A DNA stretch of 64,000 nt, taken from the NCBI GenBank assembly GCA_033762625.1, contig JANRLI010000007.1, positions 87,541-151,540 on the forward strand. The letters are read 5' to 3'. The notes under the pieces were generated by a model that saw only the letters and a list, made by a program, of their open reading frames with translations, did no database searches and had not been told where the DNA came from. The translations under genes were made by a program, and so were the position numbers. Source of the stretch: Alphaproteobacteria bacterium (lineage in GTDB: Bacteria; Pseudomonadota; Alphaproteobacteria; UBA9219; RGZA01). Shown here in pieces: positions 30,045 through 38,684 of the stretch (its first letter is position 1; the number at the start of each line of letters is the position of its first letter).

Positions 30045-30824
30045 ATGCTACTGTGTATCGATGCTGGAAATACCAATGTTGTGTTTGCTGCCTTTGACGG
30101 GCAAACGCTTAAAGGCGCGTGGCGCAGCGCAACCGACGGGAAGCGCACCAAGGATGAATACAGCGCATTCTTATCCCATTGGCTAAAAGAAGCAGGCATT
30201 AAGCCATCTGATTTCAAAGCCGCCATTATCGCATCGGTTGTCCCGGATTTGGATTTCACACTCAAAACCCTGTGCCGCCAGTTCTTTAACTGCGAACCAT
30301 TAATTATCGGCCAGAGTACGATGGATTTGGGGATTAAGGCATTGTTGCCGCGCCCACAGGAAGTTGGCGCTGACCGCTTGGTAAATGCGGTCGCGGCCTG
30401 CCATGTTTATGGCCCACCACTTATTATCATCGATTTTGGCACAGCGACGACGTTTGATGTGGTCGATAGCGAAGGGTACAGAGGCGGCGCAATCGCTCCC
30501 GGCATCAATTTATCGCTGCAAGCGTTGCATATGGCGGCTGCCAAGCTGCCGCGCGTGAATGTGGACAGGCCACAGCATGTCATCGGCACAACCACAATTG
30601 ATGCGATGCAGTCCGGCGTTTACTGGGGGTATATCGGCCTCATAGAAGGCATGGTTGCGCGGCTACGCAGCGAATATGAAAAGATAAATAAAACCGCAAT
30701 GACCGTGATTGCTACTGGCGGGCTTTCACCGTTGTTCCAGACAGGGACAGCCATCATCCAACACGTGGATATGGATTTAACGCTAACGGGCCTGCGCCTG
30801 ATTTATGAAAAGAATAAGAAATGA
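30045..30824 (+). CDS. coaX: Type III pantothenate kinase
   Basis: 259 residues of the ASKHA superfamily. It has the phosphate-binding loop DAGNTNVVFAAFDG at residues 5-18, the substrate motif VGADRLVNAVAA near 107, and the DFGTATTFDVVD phosphate 2 motif near 128. It phosphorylates pantothenate, the first step of coenzyme A synthesis, and is not feedback inhibited by CoA in this type. The start abuts birA and the stop overlaps rnj by ATGA. Confidence 0.96.
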   Translation: MLLCIDAGNTNVVFAAFDGQTLKGAWRSATDGKRTKDEYSAFLSHWLKEAGIKPSDFKAAIIASVVPDLDFTLKTLCRQFFNCEPLIIGQSTMDLGIKALLPRPQEVGADRLVNAVAACHVYGPPLIIIDFGTATTFDVVDSEGYRGGAIAPGINLSLQALHMAAAKLPRVNVDRPQHVIGTTTIDAMQSGVYWGYIGLIEGMVARLRSEYEKINKTAMTVIATGGLSPLFQTGTAIIQHVDMDLTLTGLRLIYEKNKK

Positions 30825-32509
30825 GTAAACCGAATAAAGACCTTTATCGTCCAGGCGATGATGCCTTGTATTTTTTACCATTGGGCGGTGCTGGCGAAAT
30901 TGGCATGAACCTTTCGCTGTATGGTACGCAAGGCAAATGGCTGATGGTCGATTTAGGTGTGACCTTTGCCGATGAAACCATGCCCGGCATAGACGTCATT
31001 ATGCCTGACCCTACCTTTATTGCCGAGCGCAAGAATGATTTGGTGGGTTTGGTGCTTACCCATGGGCATGAAGACCATCTGGGTGCGATTGAATATCTTT
31101 GGCCGCAGCTGGAATGTCCCGTTTATGCAACGCCATTCACGGCGGCATTGCTGCGCGCAAAGCTGAAGGAACGCGACTTACAGCATAAAATCAGAATTAT
31201 CGAAGTGCCGTTATCGGGCACGGTAAAGCTTGGCCCGTTTGAAATGCAATGGGTCAATATTACGCATTCCATTCCTGAATCCAACTGCATCATCATCAAA
31301 ACCAAACATGGGAATGTGTTGCATACGGGTGATTGGAAGTTTGATCCAACACCGCTTGTCGGTAACCCAACTGATGTTGAAACGCTAAAAGGGCTTGGCA
31401 GCAAAAATACACTGGCGATTGTGATGGATTCAACCAACGCTATGGTGCCGGGGCATTCGGGTTCGGAAAAAGATGTGCGTGAAGAATTCCGCAAGATCTT
31501 TAAGAATTATCATAACCGTATCGTGGTGACGTGCTTTTCAAGTAATGTGGCGCGGCTGTTGTCGGTGTTTTATGCGGCGCGTGAAAATGGCCGTGAAACC
31601 GCGCTGGTTGGACGTTCCCTATGGCGCATGGAACAGGCCGCGCGCGATACCGGTTATATTCCAAATGAAGTGCGTTTCCTGAATGAAGAAGAAGCGGGCT
31701 ATGTACCGCGTGATAAGGTTGTTTACATCTGTACCGGAAGCCAAGGTGAATTCCGCGCCGCGCTGACCAAGCTTGCGACCGATAGCCATCAGGAACTAAC
31801 GCTGGAGGAGGGCGATGTGGTCATGTATTCCTCACGCGAAATTCCTGGTAATGAAAAAGCAATTGCCAAGGTGCAAAACGCATTGGCGCGCCAAGGCATA
31901 CAGGTGGTCACAGATAAAGATTACCCCATCCATGTGTCGGGTCATCCGTGTCAGGATGAATTGACGCAAATGTACCAATGGGTACGCCCGCACATCGCAT
32001 TGCCGGTGCATGGCGAAATGCGCCACCAGATGGAAAATGCGCGTATTGCCAAATTATGCCAGGTGCCGCATACGCTCATTCCTGCTAACGGCCAGATTAT
32101 CCGGCTATCCGCAGCGGATGCGCCAGAAAAAGTGGGGGAGGTGCAATCGGGCCGCTGGGTGCTCGATGGTATCAAGGTTCGTCCACTATCCGACAGCGCG
32201 TTCAAAGATCGCACCAAGATGATGTGGAATGGCATGGCCGTTGTCACGCTGGTGGTCGATGAAAAAGGAAAATTGCTGGTTGATCCGCAGATTACCATTA
32301 AAGGATTTGGCGTGGATGATAGTGCGCGTAGCGAACAGGATAAAAATATTGCGCGAGCCAGCGTGATCGAAGCGTTCGAAACCATGCCCAAATCACAACG
32401 CATCGATGATGTTGCAGTTCAACATGCGGTTAAGCATGCCGTACGCCGCGCTATGAATGAACGCTATGGCAAAAAGCCGGTTACCGAAGTGCATGTGATG
32501 CGGGTGTAG
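30821..32509 (+). CDS. rnj: Ribonuclease J
   Basis: 562 residues of the metallo-beta-lactamase/beta-CASP family. The zinc motif THGHEDHLGA (about residues 74-83) is intact. Further metal and beta-CASP motifs are ITHSIPESN near 148, a STNAMVPGHSGSE-like segment near 206, and PVHGEMRHQ near 395. It performs 5'-to-3' exonuclease and endonuclease steps in rRNA and mRNA maturation. Translationally coupled to coaX by an ATGA overlap. Confidence 0.96.
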   Translation: MSKPNKDLYRPGDDALYFLPLGGAGEIGMNLSLYGTQGKWLMVDLGVTFADETMPGIDVIMPDPTFIAERKNDLVGLVLTHGHEDHLGAIEYLWPQLECPVYATPFTAALLRAKLKERDLQHKIRIIEVPLSGTVKLGPFEMQWVNITHSIPESNCIIIKTKHGNVLHTGDWKFDPTPLVGNPTDVETLKGLGSKNTLAIVMDSTNAMVPGHSGSEKDVREEFRKIFKNYHNRIVVTCFSSNVARLLSVFYAARENGRETALVGRSLWRMEQAARDTGYIPNEVRFLNEEEAGYVPRDKVVYICTGSQGEFRAALTKLATDSHQELTLEEGDVVMYSSREIPGNEKAIAKVQNALARQGIQVVTDKDYPIHVSGHPCQDELTQMYQWVRPHIALPVHGEMRHQMENARIAKLCQVPHTLIPANGQIIRLSAADAPEKVGEVQSGRWVLDGIKVRPLSDSAFKDRTKMMWNGMAVVTLVVDEKGKLLVDPQITIKGFGVDDSARSEQDKNIARASVIEAFETMPKSQRIDDVAVQHAVKHAVRRAMNERYGKKPVTEVHVMRV

Positions 32510-32511
32510 AT

Positions 32512-32766
32512 ATGACCATAACCAGCGGTATTGTTCTGTTCGTGATTATCTGGTGGGTTGCTATTTTTGCGGTGCTGCCATGGGGTGTAAAGCATCCAAC
32601 TGTTCAGGAAAAAGGGATGATGCCCGGCACGCCAGTGCAGCCGGATATGAAAAAGGTTGTGTTGCGCACCACCATACTGACCTGCATTTTATGGCTTTTC
32701 GTCTATGCGTTGGTGCAGTCGGATATCATTTCCTTCTCGCGCATGGCCAAAGAATGGGCCGATTAA
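32512..32766 (+). CDS. DUF1467 family membrane protein
   Basis: 84 residues with two membrane helices (about 5-24 and 50-70) separated by a short polar loop containing HPTVQEKGMMPGTP. It matches the small DUF1467 family, often found near rnj and proS in Alphaproteobacteria. Function unknown. Its stop codon shares TTAA with the stop of the convergent gene. Confidence 0.9.
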   Translation: MTITSGIVLFVIIWWVAIFAVLPWGVKHPTVQEKGMMPGTPVQPDMKKVVLRTTILTCILWLFVYALVQSDIISFSRMAKEWAD

Positions 32767-33056
32767 ACCGGCGATACTTCGAATTTGGTAACTTCAATCA
32801 CTCTGCCGCTACTGGTGCGCGTGGGTTCGCTTGTTACCTTTAGCGTGCGCCCAATCATTTGGGTGACTTCACGAATAGCTGTTTCAAATTGTGATTGGCT
32901 GAGCTTTTTTCCTTCGCCCATATATTTAACCAGTTCCTCGCTGGCTGGGCCAATGCCTATTGCAATTCCTTTATCTACAATACGAACTTCGATTGGTGCT
33001 TTGGGATATTTTGCAAGGTAGTTTTTTGCGCGGGCTGTGATAGGATCTTGGCTCAT
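32763..33056 (-). CDS. Unknown small basic protein
   Basis: 97 residues, soluble and rich in Lys, Glu and Thr. The N-terminus, MSQDPITARAKNYLAKYP, looks helical; the rest alternates short strands and helices. No motif is recognised. It is divergent from tag, and the first bases upstream of its ATG form a 44-base nested palindrome (33061-33104) that would be in its leader or cover its promoter. Confidence 0.7.
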   Translation of the reverse strand: MSQDPITARAKNYLAKYPKAPIEVRIVDKGIAIGIGPASEELVKYMGEGKKLSQSQFETAIREVTQMIGRTLKVTSEPTRTSSGRVIEVTKFEVSPV

Positions 33057-33060
33057 GTGA

Positions 33061-33104
33061 TATGTAAAAAATTATGCACTCGTGTTACGAGTATTATTTA
33101 CATA
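33061..33104. promoter_or_regulatory. Nested palindrome between tag and the divergent small gene
   Basis: The outer arms 33061-33072 and 33093-33104 match at 11 of 12 positions (TATGTAAA and TTTACATA perfect). Inside lies a perfect dyad, ACTCGT (33078-33083) and ACGAGT (33087-33092), around GTT. It lies 5 bases from the minus gene's start and 27 bases from the tag start, so one protein bound here could control both. Confidence 0.55.
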
Positions 33105-33130
33105 AAATCGCTTGAGGCAAAAGGATAAAA

Positions 33131-33709
33131 ATGAGCGGCTATTGCATCAAAGCGCCATACCACGAAGTTCATGCGCATTACCATAACGAGCAATACGGCT
33201 TCCCCTTAACCGCTGAGCATGAATTATTCGAACGTCTTTGTCTTGAAATTTTTCAGGCCGGGTTGTCGTGGGAAATCGTTCTTAAAAAGCGCCCACAGAT
33301 GGTAAAGGCGTTTGACAAGTTCAATGTAAATAAGGTTGCAGCATATAAAGCGGCGGATATAAAGCGCCTGCTGGCGGATGAAGGCATTATCCGTAACCGT
33401 TTAAAAGTGGAAGCTATTATTGAAAACGCTAAACGTCTGATTGCCCTGCGCGATATATACAAAGATCCGCCGCTAAAGGGTTTTTCCGCGTTTTTAAGCT
33501 ATCATCACCCACTGACCAAACCAGAATGGGTCAAGCTGTTTAAGAAGCATTTCAAATTTACGGGCGGTGAAATTACTGGCGAATTTTTAATGAGCATCGG
33601 GTATTTACCCGGTTCCCACGCAGAAAACTGCCCCGTTTATAAACGTCTTAAAAAAGATTATGATGTGCCATGGCTAAACGCGCAAAAGAAAGGCTTTAAA
33701 TACAAATGA
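33131..33709 (+). CDS. tag: DNA-3-methyladenine glycosylase I
   Basis: 192 residues of the helix-hairpin-helix Tag family. The zinc snap is visible: Cys5 and His18 at the N-terminus (YHNEQYG) with the C-terminal His and Cys of PGSHAENCPVY. The base-recognition region FQAGLSWEIVLKKRP is conserved. It removes 3-methyladenine from alkylated DNA. AAAGGA precedes the ATG. It interrupts the usual RNase J-DUF1467-proS order. The stop overlaps the next gene by ATGA. Confidence 0.95.
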   Translation: MSGYCIKAPYHEVHAHYHNEQYGFPLTAEHELFERLCLEIFQAGLSWEIVLKKRPQMVKAFDKFNVNKVAAYKAADIKRLLADEGIIRNRLKVEAIIENAKRLIALRDIYKDPPLKGFSAFLSYHHPLTKPEWVKLFKKHFKFTGGEITGEFLMSIGYLPGSHAENCPVYKRLKKDYDVPWLNAQKKGFKYK

Positions 33710-34152
33710 TAAAATTGTTTGTTTTGCTTTTTTTGCTGATGCCTGCGCCAGTTTTTGCGCAAGAGAATACTCAAACCATTCGCGTCGATGCATCGGCATG
33801 CCGTTATGTAACCAAGCATGTGCCCGATGCCGATGTTGCGTATAAACCCGGTGTCAATGTGCATGGCAAAAAAGTTGTGCCAGCGGATGTTGCGCCGCCA
33901 ACTGATTATCATGTTGAAGATAGTCTCTACCTTCGCCTTACGCTCGATGCGGCCAAGGCTTTTGGGTTGAAAGTACCAAAAATCCCAACCGTTACGCCTG
34001 GCAACAATCCGAATGTGCCAGCGGTAACGGGTGAAACGGTTGCCGGCTATATCACCTTTAAACACGGCAAGGCTTATCTGAACAACCAGCCGCTGGATCA
34101 CGCGGGTGAGCGCCAGCTGGCGGTTTTGTGCAGTAATCAAAAGCCGCAATAA
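33706..34152 (+). CDS. Secreted protein of unknown function
   Basis: 148 residues with a clear signal peptide (MIKLFVLLFLLMPAPVFA, cleavage after Ala18), so periplasmic. The mature part begins with a Cys-containing segment (ASACRYVTKHVPDADVAYKPG) and includes an 'LDAAKAFGLKVPKIP' stretch. It resembles no family I can name with confidence. It is translationally coupled to tag by ATGA, an odd partnership between a DNA repair enzyme and an exported protein. Confidence 0.85.
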   Translation: MIKLFVLLFLLMPAPVFAQENTQTIRVDASACRYVTKHVPDADVAYKPGVNVHGKKVVPADVAPPTDYHVEDSLYLRLTLDAAKAFGLKVPKIPTVTPGNNPNVPAVTGETVAGYITFKHGKAYLNNQPLDHAGERQLAVLCSNQKPQ

Positions 34153-34246
34153 CGCCCAAATCAGGTGATAACTGGGGTGACATTGCTCCGGTTTTTGATT
34201 AGCTTCATCTCCTCGCCCAGCCTTATCCAAAGAAGATTAAAATCCC

Positions 34247-35572
34247 ATGCGTTTATCCCAGTATTTCCTGCCTACGCTTAAAGAAAACCCGACCGAAGCG
34301 CAGATTGTCTCGCACCGTTTGATGCTGCGCGCAGGACTTGTGCGCCAAACCAGTGCAGGCATTTATGCATGGCTTCCCATGGGCTACCGCGTTTTGCGTA
34401 AGATCGAACAGATTGTGCGCGAAGGCCAAGACGAAGCAGGCGCGCAAGAAGTATTGATGCCCACCATTCAACCCGCAGAACTCTGGCAGCAATCAGGTCG
34501 CTATGAAGCTTATGGCAAGGAAATGCTACGCATCAAAGACCGCCATGAACGCGAAATGCTGTATGGGCCAACCAACGAAGAAATGATTACCGATATTTTC
34601 CGCGCATCGGTTAAAACCTACCGCGATGTGCCGAAGAATTTGTACCACATGCAATGGAAGTTCCGCGATGAAGTGCGCCCGCGTTTTGGCGTGATGCGTG
34701 GCCGCGAATTCCTGATGAAAGATGCCTATTCATTTGATCTGGATAAGGCAGGCGCGCGTATTGCGTATCAAAAAATGTTCCTATCATACTTACGTATCTT
34801 TGCGCGCATGGGCTTGCAGGCCATTCCAATGCAGGCCGATACGGGCCCGATTGGCGGCGATATGAGCCATGAGTTTATTATTCTCGCTGAAACCGGCGAA
34901 AGCGGCGTCTTCTGCCATCCTGATTGGGTAAAGACCGACCCGCTCAAAGAAGCCGTAGGATATAATGATGACTTAAATCCATTCTTTGATAAATACACCA
35001 AGCTTTACGCCGCAACCGATGAAAAGCACAAACCTGGCGCAGCTGGCTTGCCAGACAGCGAATTATTGCAAGCACGCGGGATTGAAGTTGGGCACATCTT
35101 CTACTTCGGAACCAAATATTCCGAACCCATGGGCGCAAAGGTAACGGGGCCGAATGGCGACCTCATCACCTTGGAAATGGGTTCTTATGGTATTGGCGTA
35201 TCACGCCTTGTGGGCGCGATTATCGAGGCATGCCACGATGATGCCGGTATCATCTGGCCCGAAGCGGTTGCACCGTACAAGGTTGGCCTTTTGAATTTGA
35301 AGGCGAATGACGCGGCGGCGACCAAGATTTGCGATGATATTTACGCCAAACTGCAGCAAGCAGGCGTAGAAGTGCTGTATGATGACCGCGACGAACGCGC
35401 AGGCACAAAATTCGCGGATTGCGATTTGATTGGTCTGCCATGGCAAATCATCGGTGGGCGCGGTTTAGATAAAGGTCTTGTGGAGCTTAAGAACCGTAAA
35501 TCAGGTGAACGTGCCGAAGTAACCATTGAAGACGCGCTCAAGAAAGTGTGCGGCCAGAAAGACAATAAGTAA
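34247..35572 (+). CDS. proS: Prolyl-tRNA synthetase (short bacterial form)
   Basis: 441 residues, class II synthetase. Motif 2 lies around [20 protein letters not shown] and motif 3 around [13 protein letters not shown]. The anticodon-binding domain follows (about 345-435). The trans-editing insertion found in longer bacterial ProS is missing, typical of the alphaproteobacterial type, so alanyl-tRNA-Pro clearing would need a separate protein. The last base overlaps the lolC/E start by one. Confidence 0.97.
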   Translation: MRLSQYFLPTLKENPTEAQIVSHRLMLRAGLVRQTSAGIYAWLPMGYRVLRKIEQIVREGQDEAGAQEVLMPTIQPAELWQQSGRYEAYGKEMLRIKDRHEREMLYGPTNEEMITDIFRASVKTYRDVPKNLYHMQWKFRDEVRPRFGVMRGREFLMKDAYSFDLDKAGARIAYQKMFLSYLRIFARMGLQAIPMQADTGPIGGDMSHEFIILAETGESGVFCHPDWVKTDPLKEAVGYNDDLNPFFDKYTKLYAATDEKHKPGAAGLPDSELLQARGIEVGHIFYFGTKYSEPMGAKVTGPNGDLITLEMGSYGIGVSRLVGAIIEACHDDAGIIWPEAVAPYKVGLLNLKANDAAATKICDDIYAKLQQAGVEVLYDDRDERAGTKFADCDLIGLPWQIIGGRGLDKGLVELKNRKSGERAEVTIEDALKKVCGQKDNK

Positions 35573-36837
35573 TGTTCAGTACCTTCGAGCGCACAGTTGC
35601 ATGGCGGTATTTGCGCGCAAAACGCCGCGAAGGCTTTATTTCCGTGATCAGCTGGTTCTCGCTGCTTGGTATTGCGCTGGGCGTTGCAACGCTGATTATT
35701 GTCATGGCGGTGATGAACGGCTTTCGCGCCGAACTCTTCTCCCGCATTCTTGGGCTGAATGGCCATTTGAATATTTATGCTCAACGTGGCTTTCTGTATC
35801 CTGAGCCAATGTTTACTGATGCGCTGGCAAAAATCCCCGGCGTAAAGGGCATCACCCCCTTGGTGGAGGGGCAAGTACTGACCTCCAGCAAGGAAGCTGC
35901 AACCGGCGCAGTTGTGCGCGGCATTAAGCCAGCAGACATCAAGGTGAAGCCCGTGCTTTCCAAAAAAGTGGTGCAGGGCAGTCTGGATGCGTTCCAAGGA
36001 GATGGTGTTGCCATCGGCGTTCGTATGGCCCAGCGCTTGGGAGTAAAGGTAGGCGGCAAAATCACGCTAGTCTCTCCGCGTGGTATGCAAACGGCATTTG
36101 GCACCGTTCCGCGTATTCAGGCATTCCCGATTGCCGCGATTTACGATGTAGGCATGTTTGAATTTGATAATAACTTTGTCTTCATGCCCATTGAAACCGC
36201 GCAGAATTTCTTTGGCATGGGCCAAGGTAATACAGCGGGGATTACCATGCTGGAAATGATGGTCGCTGACCCAAATAAAATGAATGATGTTTATGATGCC
36301 GTGATTAAAACTGCGGATGACACATCTAAACAGCCGCTGCGTTTGCTAAGTTGGCGCGATGTGCATGCCAGCTTCGTGAATGCATTACAGGTAGAGCGAA
36401 ATGTGATGTTCCTAATTCTCACGCTCATCATTTTGGTCGCAGCCTTTAATATCATTTCCGGCATGATTATGCTGGTGAAGGATAAGGGGCGCGACATCGC
36501 CATTCTGCGCACCATGGGTGCAACACGCGGTTCAGTGATGCGTATATTCTTTCTTTCCGGCGCATCAATTGGCGTGGTTGGCACGTTGGCGGGCGTTGCG
36601 CTTGGTGTTGGGTTTAGCCTGAATATTGAAAACATCCGCCAAGCGCTGCAAAGCCTGACCGGAACGGAACTTTTCTCACCTGAAATCTACTTCCTTTCCC
36701 AGCTTCCTGCCAAATTGGATATGGGCGAGGTGGTGCAGGTGGTCATTATGGCGCTGGGACTTTCATTCCTTGCCACGCTATACCCCTCATGGCGCGCTGC
36801 GCGTCTCGATCCGGTGGAGGCGTTACGTTATGAGTAA
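35572..36837 (+). CDS. lolC: Lipoprotein-releasing ABC transporter permease (LolC/E)
   Basis: 421 residues with one N-terminal membrane helix (about 22-45), a large periplasmic domain, and three C-terminal helices forming an FtsX/MacB-type domain (about 275-300, 320-345 and 380-405). The N-terminal RYLRAKRREGFISVISWFS motif is typical of LolC/LolE. It extracts outer-membrane lipoproteins to LolA. Alphaproteobacteria often have a single permease gene that pairs as a homodimer. It overlaps lolD by 8 bases. Confidence 0.94.
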   Translation: MFSTFERTVAWRYLRAKRREGFISVISWFSLLGIALGVATLIIVMAVMNGFRAELFSRILGLNGHLNIYAQRGFLYPEPMFTDALAKIPGVKGITPLVEGQVLTSSKEAATGAVVRGIKPADIKVKPVLSKKVVQGSLDAFQGDGVAIGVRMAQRLGVKVGGKITLVSPRGMQTAFGTVPRIQAFPIAAIYDVGMFEFDNNFVFMPIETAQNFFGMGQGNTAGITMLEMMVADPNKMNDVYDAVIKTADDTSKQPLRLLSWRDVHASFVNALQVERNVMFLILTLIILVAAFNIISGMIMLVKDKGRDIAILRTMGATRGSVMRIFFLSGASIGVVGTLAGVALGVGFSLNIENIRQALQSLTGTELFSPEIYFLSQLPAKLDMGEVVQVVIMALGLSFLATLYPSWRAARLDPVEALRYE

Positions 36838-37519
36838 TGGGGTTATGAATAATGAAGTGCTTATCACCCGCGATTTGCGCAAAAGCTTCCGCAGCGGTGA
36901 AAACCGGCTGGATGTCTTGCGCGGTGTAAGCGTAACGCTCAAACCCGGTGAAATGGTTGCGCTGGTGGGGCCTTCGGGGTCTGGGAAATCAACTTTGTTG
37001 CAAATCATCGGTCTGCTGGATAAAGCAGATTCAGGAGAGCTGATTATTGCTAGTGAAAAGGTTATTGCGAATAGTGATGAGCAACGCACGGCGCTTCGTT
37101 CCAAACGCATAGGTTTTGTCTATCAATTCCACCATCTGTTGCCAGAATTCTCGGCGCTTGAAAATGTATCCTTGCCGCAGATGATTGCAGGCCGTTCCCC
37201 AACGGTTGCCGCCGAACGGTCAAAAGAATTATTAACAAAAGTAGGGCTGGAGCACCGACTCAGCCACCGCCCCGCAGAGCTATCCGGCGGCGAGCAGCAA
37301 CGCGTTGCGATTGCGCGTGCACTTGCGAATAAGCCGCGATTGCTGATTGCCGATGAACCAACTGGCAATCTCGATGCCGCTAATGCGACTATGGTTTTTA
37401 ACGTATTAAGGGAAGTATGCGTTAACGAACAGGTCGCGATTCTGATGGCGACACACAATCTTGAATTGGCGCAACTATTAAACCGTGTTATTGAAATGAA
37501 AGACGGCATAGCCGTTTAG
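36830..37519 (+). CDS. lolD: Lipoprotein-releasing ABC transporter ATPase
   Basis: 229 residues from the ATG at 36830, supported by GGAGG 9 bases upstream. An in-frame ATG further upstream inside lolC/E is rejected. Walker A GPSGSGKST, Q-loop FVYQFHHLLPEF, signature LSGGEQQRVAIARAL and Walker B LLIADEPTGNLD are all intact. It powers lipoprotein release with the overlapping permease. Confidence 0.96.
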   Translation: MSNGVMNNEVLITRDLRKSFRSGENRLDVLRGVSVTLKPGEMVALVGPSGSGKSTLLQIIGLLDKADSGELIIASEKVIANSDEQRTALRSKRIGFVYQFHHLLPEFSALENVSLPQMIAGRSPTVAAERSKELLTKVGLEHRLSHRPAELSGGEQQRVAIARALANKPRLLIADEPTGNLDAANATMVFNVLREVCVNEQVAILMATHNLELAQLLNRVIEMKDGIAV

Positions 37520-37543
37520 ATTCTCAACACGGCGTAGTAACAT

Positions 37544-38674
37544 ATGGTTTCAGGCGTACAGGCCCTTGCACCCAACCTATCCCGCGATGAGCAACTTCGC
37601 GGGCGGCAGAATGTTCGCACTGCGCTGCGCAATTTCACCAGCGAATTATTGGTCTTTTATAATCCCAAAGTAAATTTGGAGGAGATGGACGACTTATACG
37701 ATCGTCCGCTCGACATCGTGCTGCTGCACCGTTCCAAAGGCTTGATGGGTATCAGCATCAAAAGCGGCGAAATTGTCGAGGAAAGCGGCGACCTTGTAAG
37801 TCAGTATCAGCCGAATAAAGAATATTACAAAATCATCGATCCGATTAAGCAGGCGCAAAAGGCCATGATGGCATTACTGGATGCGTGCGACCCGGCGTTA
37901 AAAGAATTTGTGCCAATTAGTGTGATCGTAATTTACCCTGATACGCATAAATCCGAATTTATGCATGCGAACCCCTTATTCCTTTTTGAAGAAGATTTGA
38001 AATCTGACCAGTTGCAGCAGCAGTTGCTGGATTTGTATCTGGAAAACTGGGATACAGAAAAAGCGCTGAAATATGCGGCGAATGCAACGCGTATCAAGGA
38101 ATTCCTAAAGACCCATAGCGATAATAATATCGAACGGGTGGAGCGTAAGGAAACGCTCAGCAAGCTTGGTGTACGCGAAGAAAAGAAAGCCTATGTGCTG
38201 CCAAGTAAGACTGCGCCGGGTGCGATTGGTGCCCAAGCTGCCAAGGCAGCCAGCGTGCCGCCGCGCCTTGCACAACAACCTGCGCCGCGGGCTGTATCAC
38301 TTCCGCCGCAAGCGGCTCAACAACAATCTGTACAGCAACGTACCCAACCTCAACGTAGCCAACAAAAATCTGCGCCAAACCAGCGCGTACAGCAAAAGCC
38401 ATCTCCACAAAAAGTGGCCCCGCCCAACAGGGCGATGCGTGTGGCGGTTCCGCCGATTAAGACCGCCCCCCGAAAACGTGTTGATCTTTCGATTGAACCG
38501 CAAAAAAATCCACTCGTTAGCTTTTTTCAGGATATGGAAGAGCGCTGGCGTTATGAAGAGCGCGTCGCGCTTAGCGGCAAACAGTGGGGCATGGTTGTGG
38601 CCTGCGCTGCGATTTTCGTATGCGTTGCCTATTTCATTGGCCGCAACGCCGGTATCATCATGCGCATGCACTGA
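37544..38674 (+). CDS. Membrane-anchored protein with a NERD-like domain
   Basis: 376 residues. Residues about 15-125 resemble the nuclease-related (NERD) domain: Asp57 in RPLDIVLLHRSKGLMGI, a strand ending SIKSG with Lys73, and an IDPIKQAQKAMM segment like the domain's conserved Pro/Gln helix. The usual E-x-K is S-x-K (Ser71-Ile-Lys73), so catalysis may be lost or altered. A long Ala/Pro/Gln-rich linker follows (about 205-315), then one C-terminal membrane helix (about 348-366). It lies 24 bases after lolD, probably in the same transcript. The domain call is by eye. Confidence 0.8.
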   Translation: MVSGVQALAPNLSRDEQLRGRQNVRTALRNFTSELLVFYNPKVNLEEMDDLYDRPLDIVLLHRSKGLMGISIKSGEIVEESGDLVSQYQPNKEYYKIIDPIKQAQKAMMALLDACDPALKEFVPISVIVIYPDTHKSEFMHANPLFLFEEDLKSDQLQQQLLDLYLENWDTEKALKYAANATRIKEFLKTHSDNNIERVERKETLSKLGVREEKKAYVLPSKTAPGAIGAQAAKAASVPPRLAQQPAPRAVSLPPQAAQQQSVQQRTQPQRSQQKSAPNQRVQQKPSPQKVAPPNRAMRVAVPPIKTAPRKRVDLSIEPQKNPLVSFFQDMEERWRYEERVALSGKQWGMVVACAAIFVCVAYFIGRNAGIIMRMH

Positions 38675-38684
38675 GCGTGTTTAG

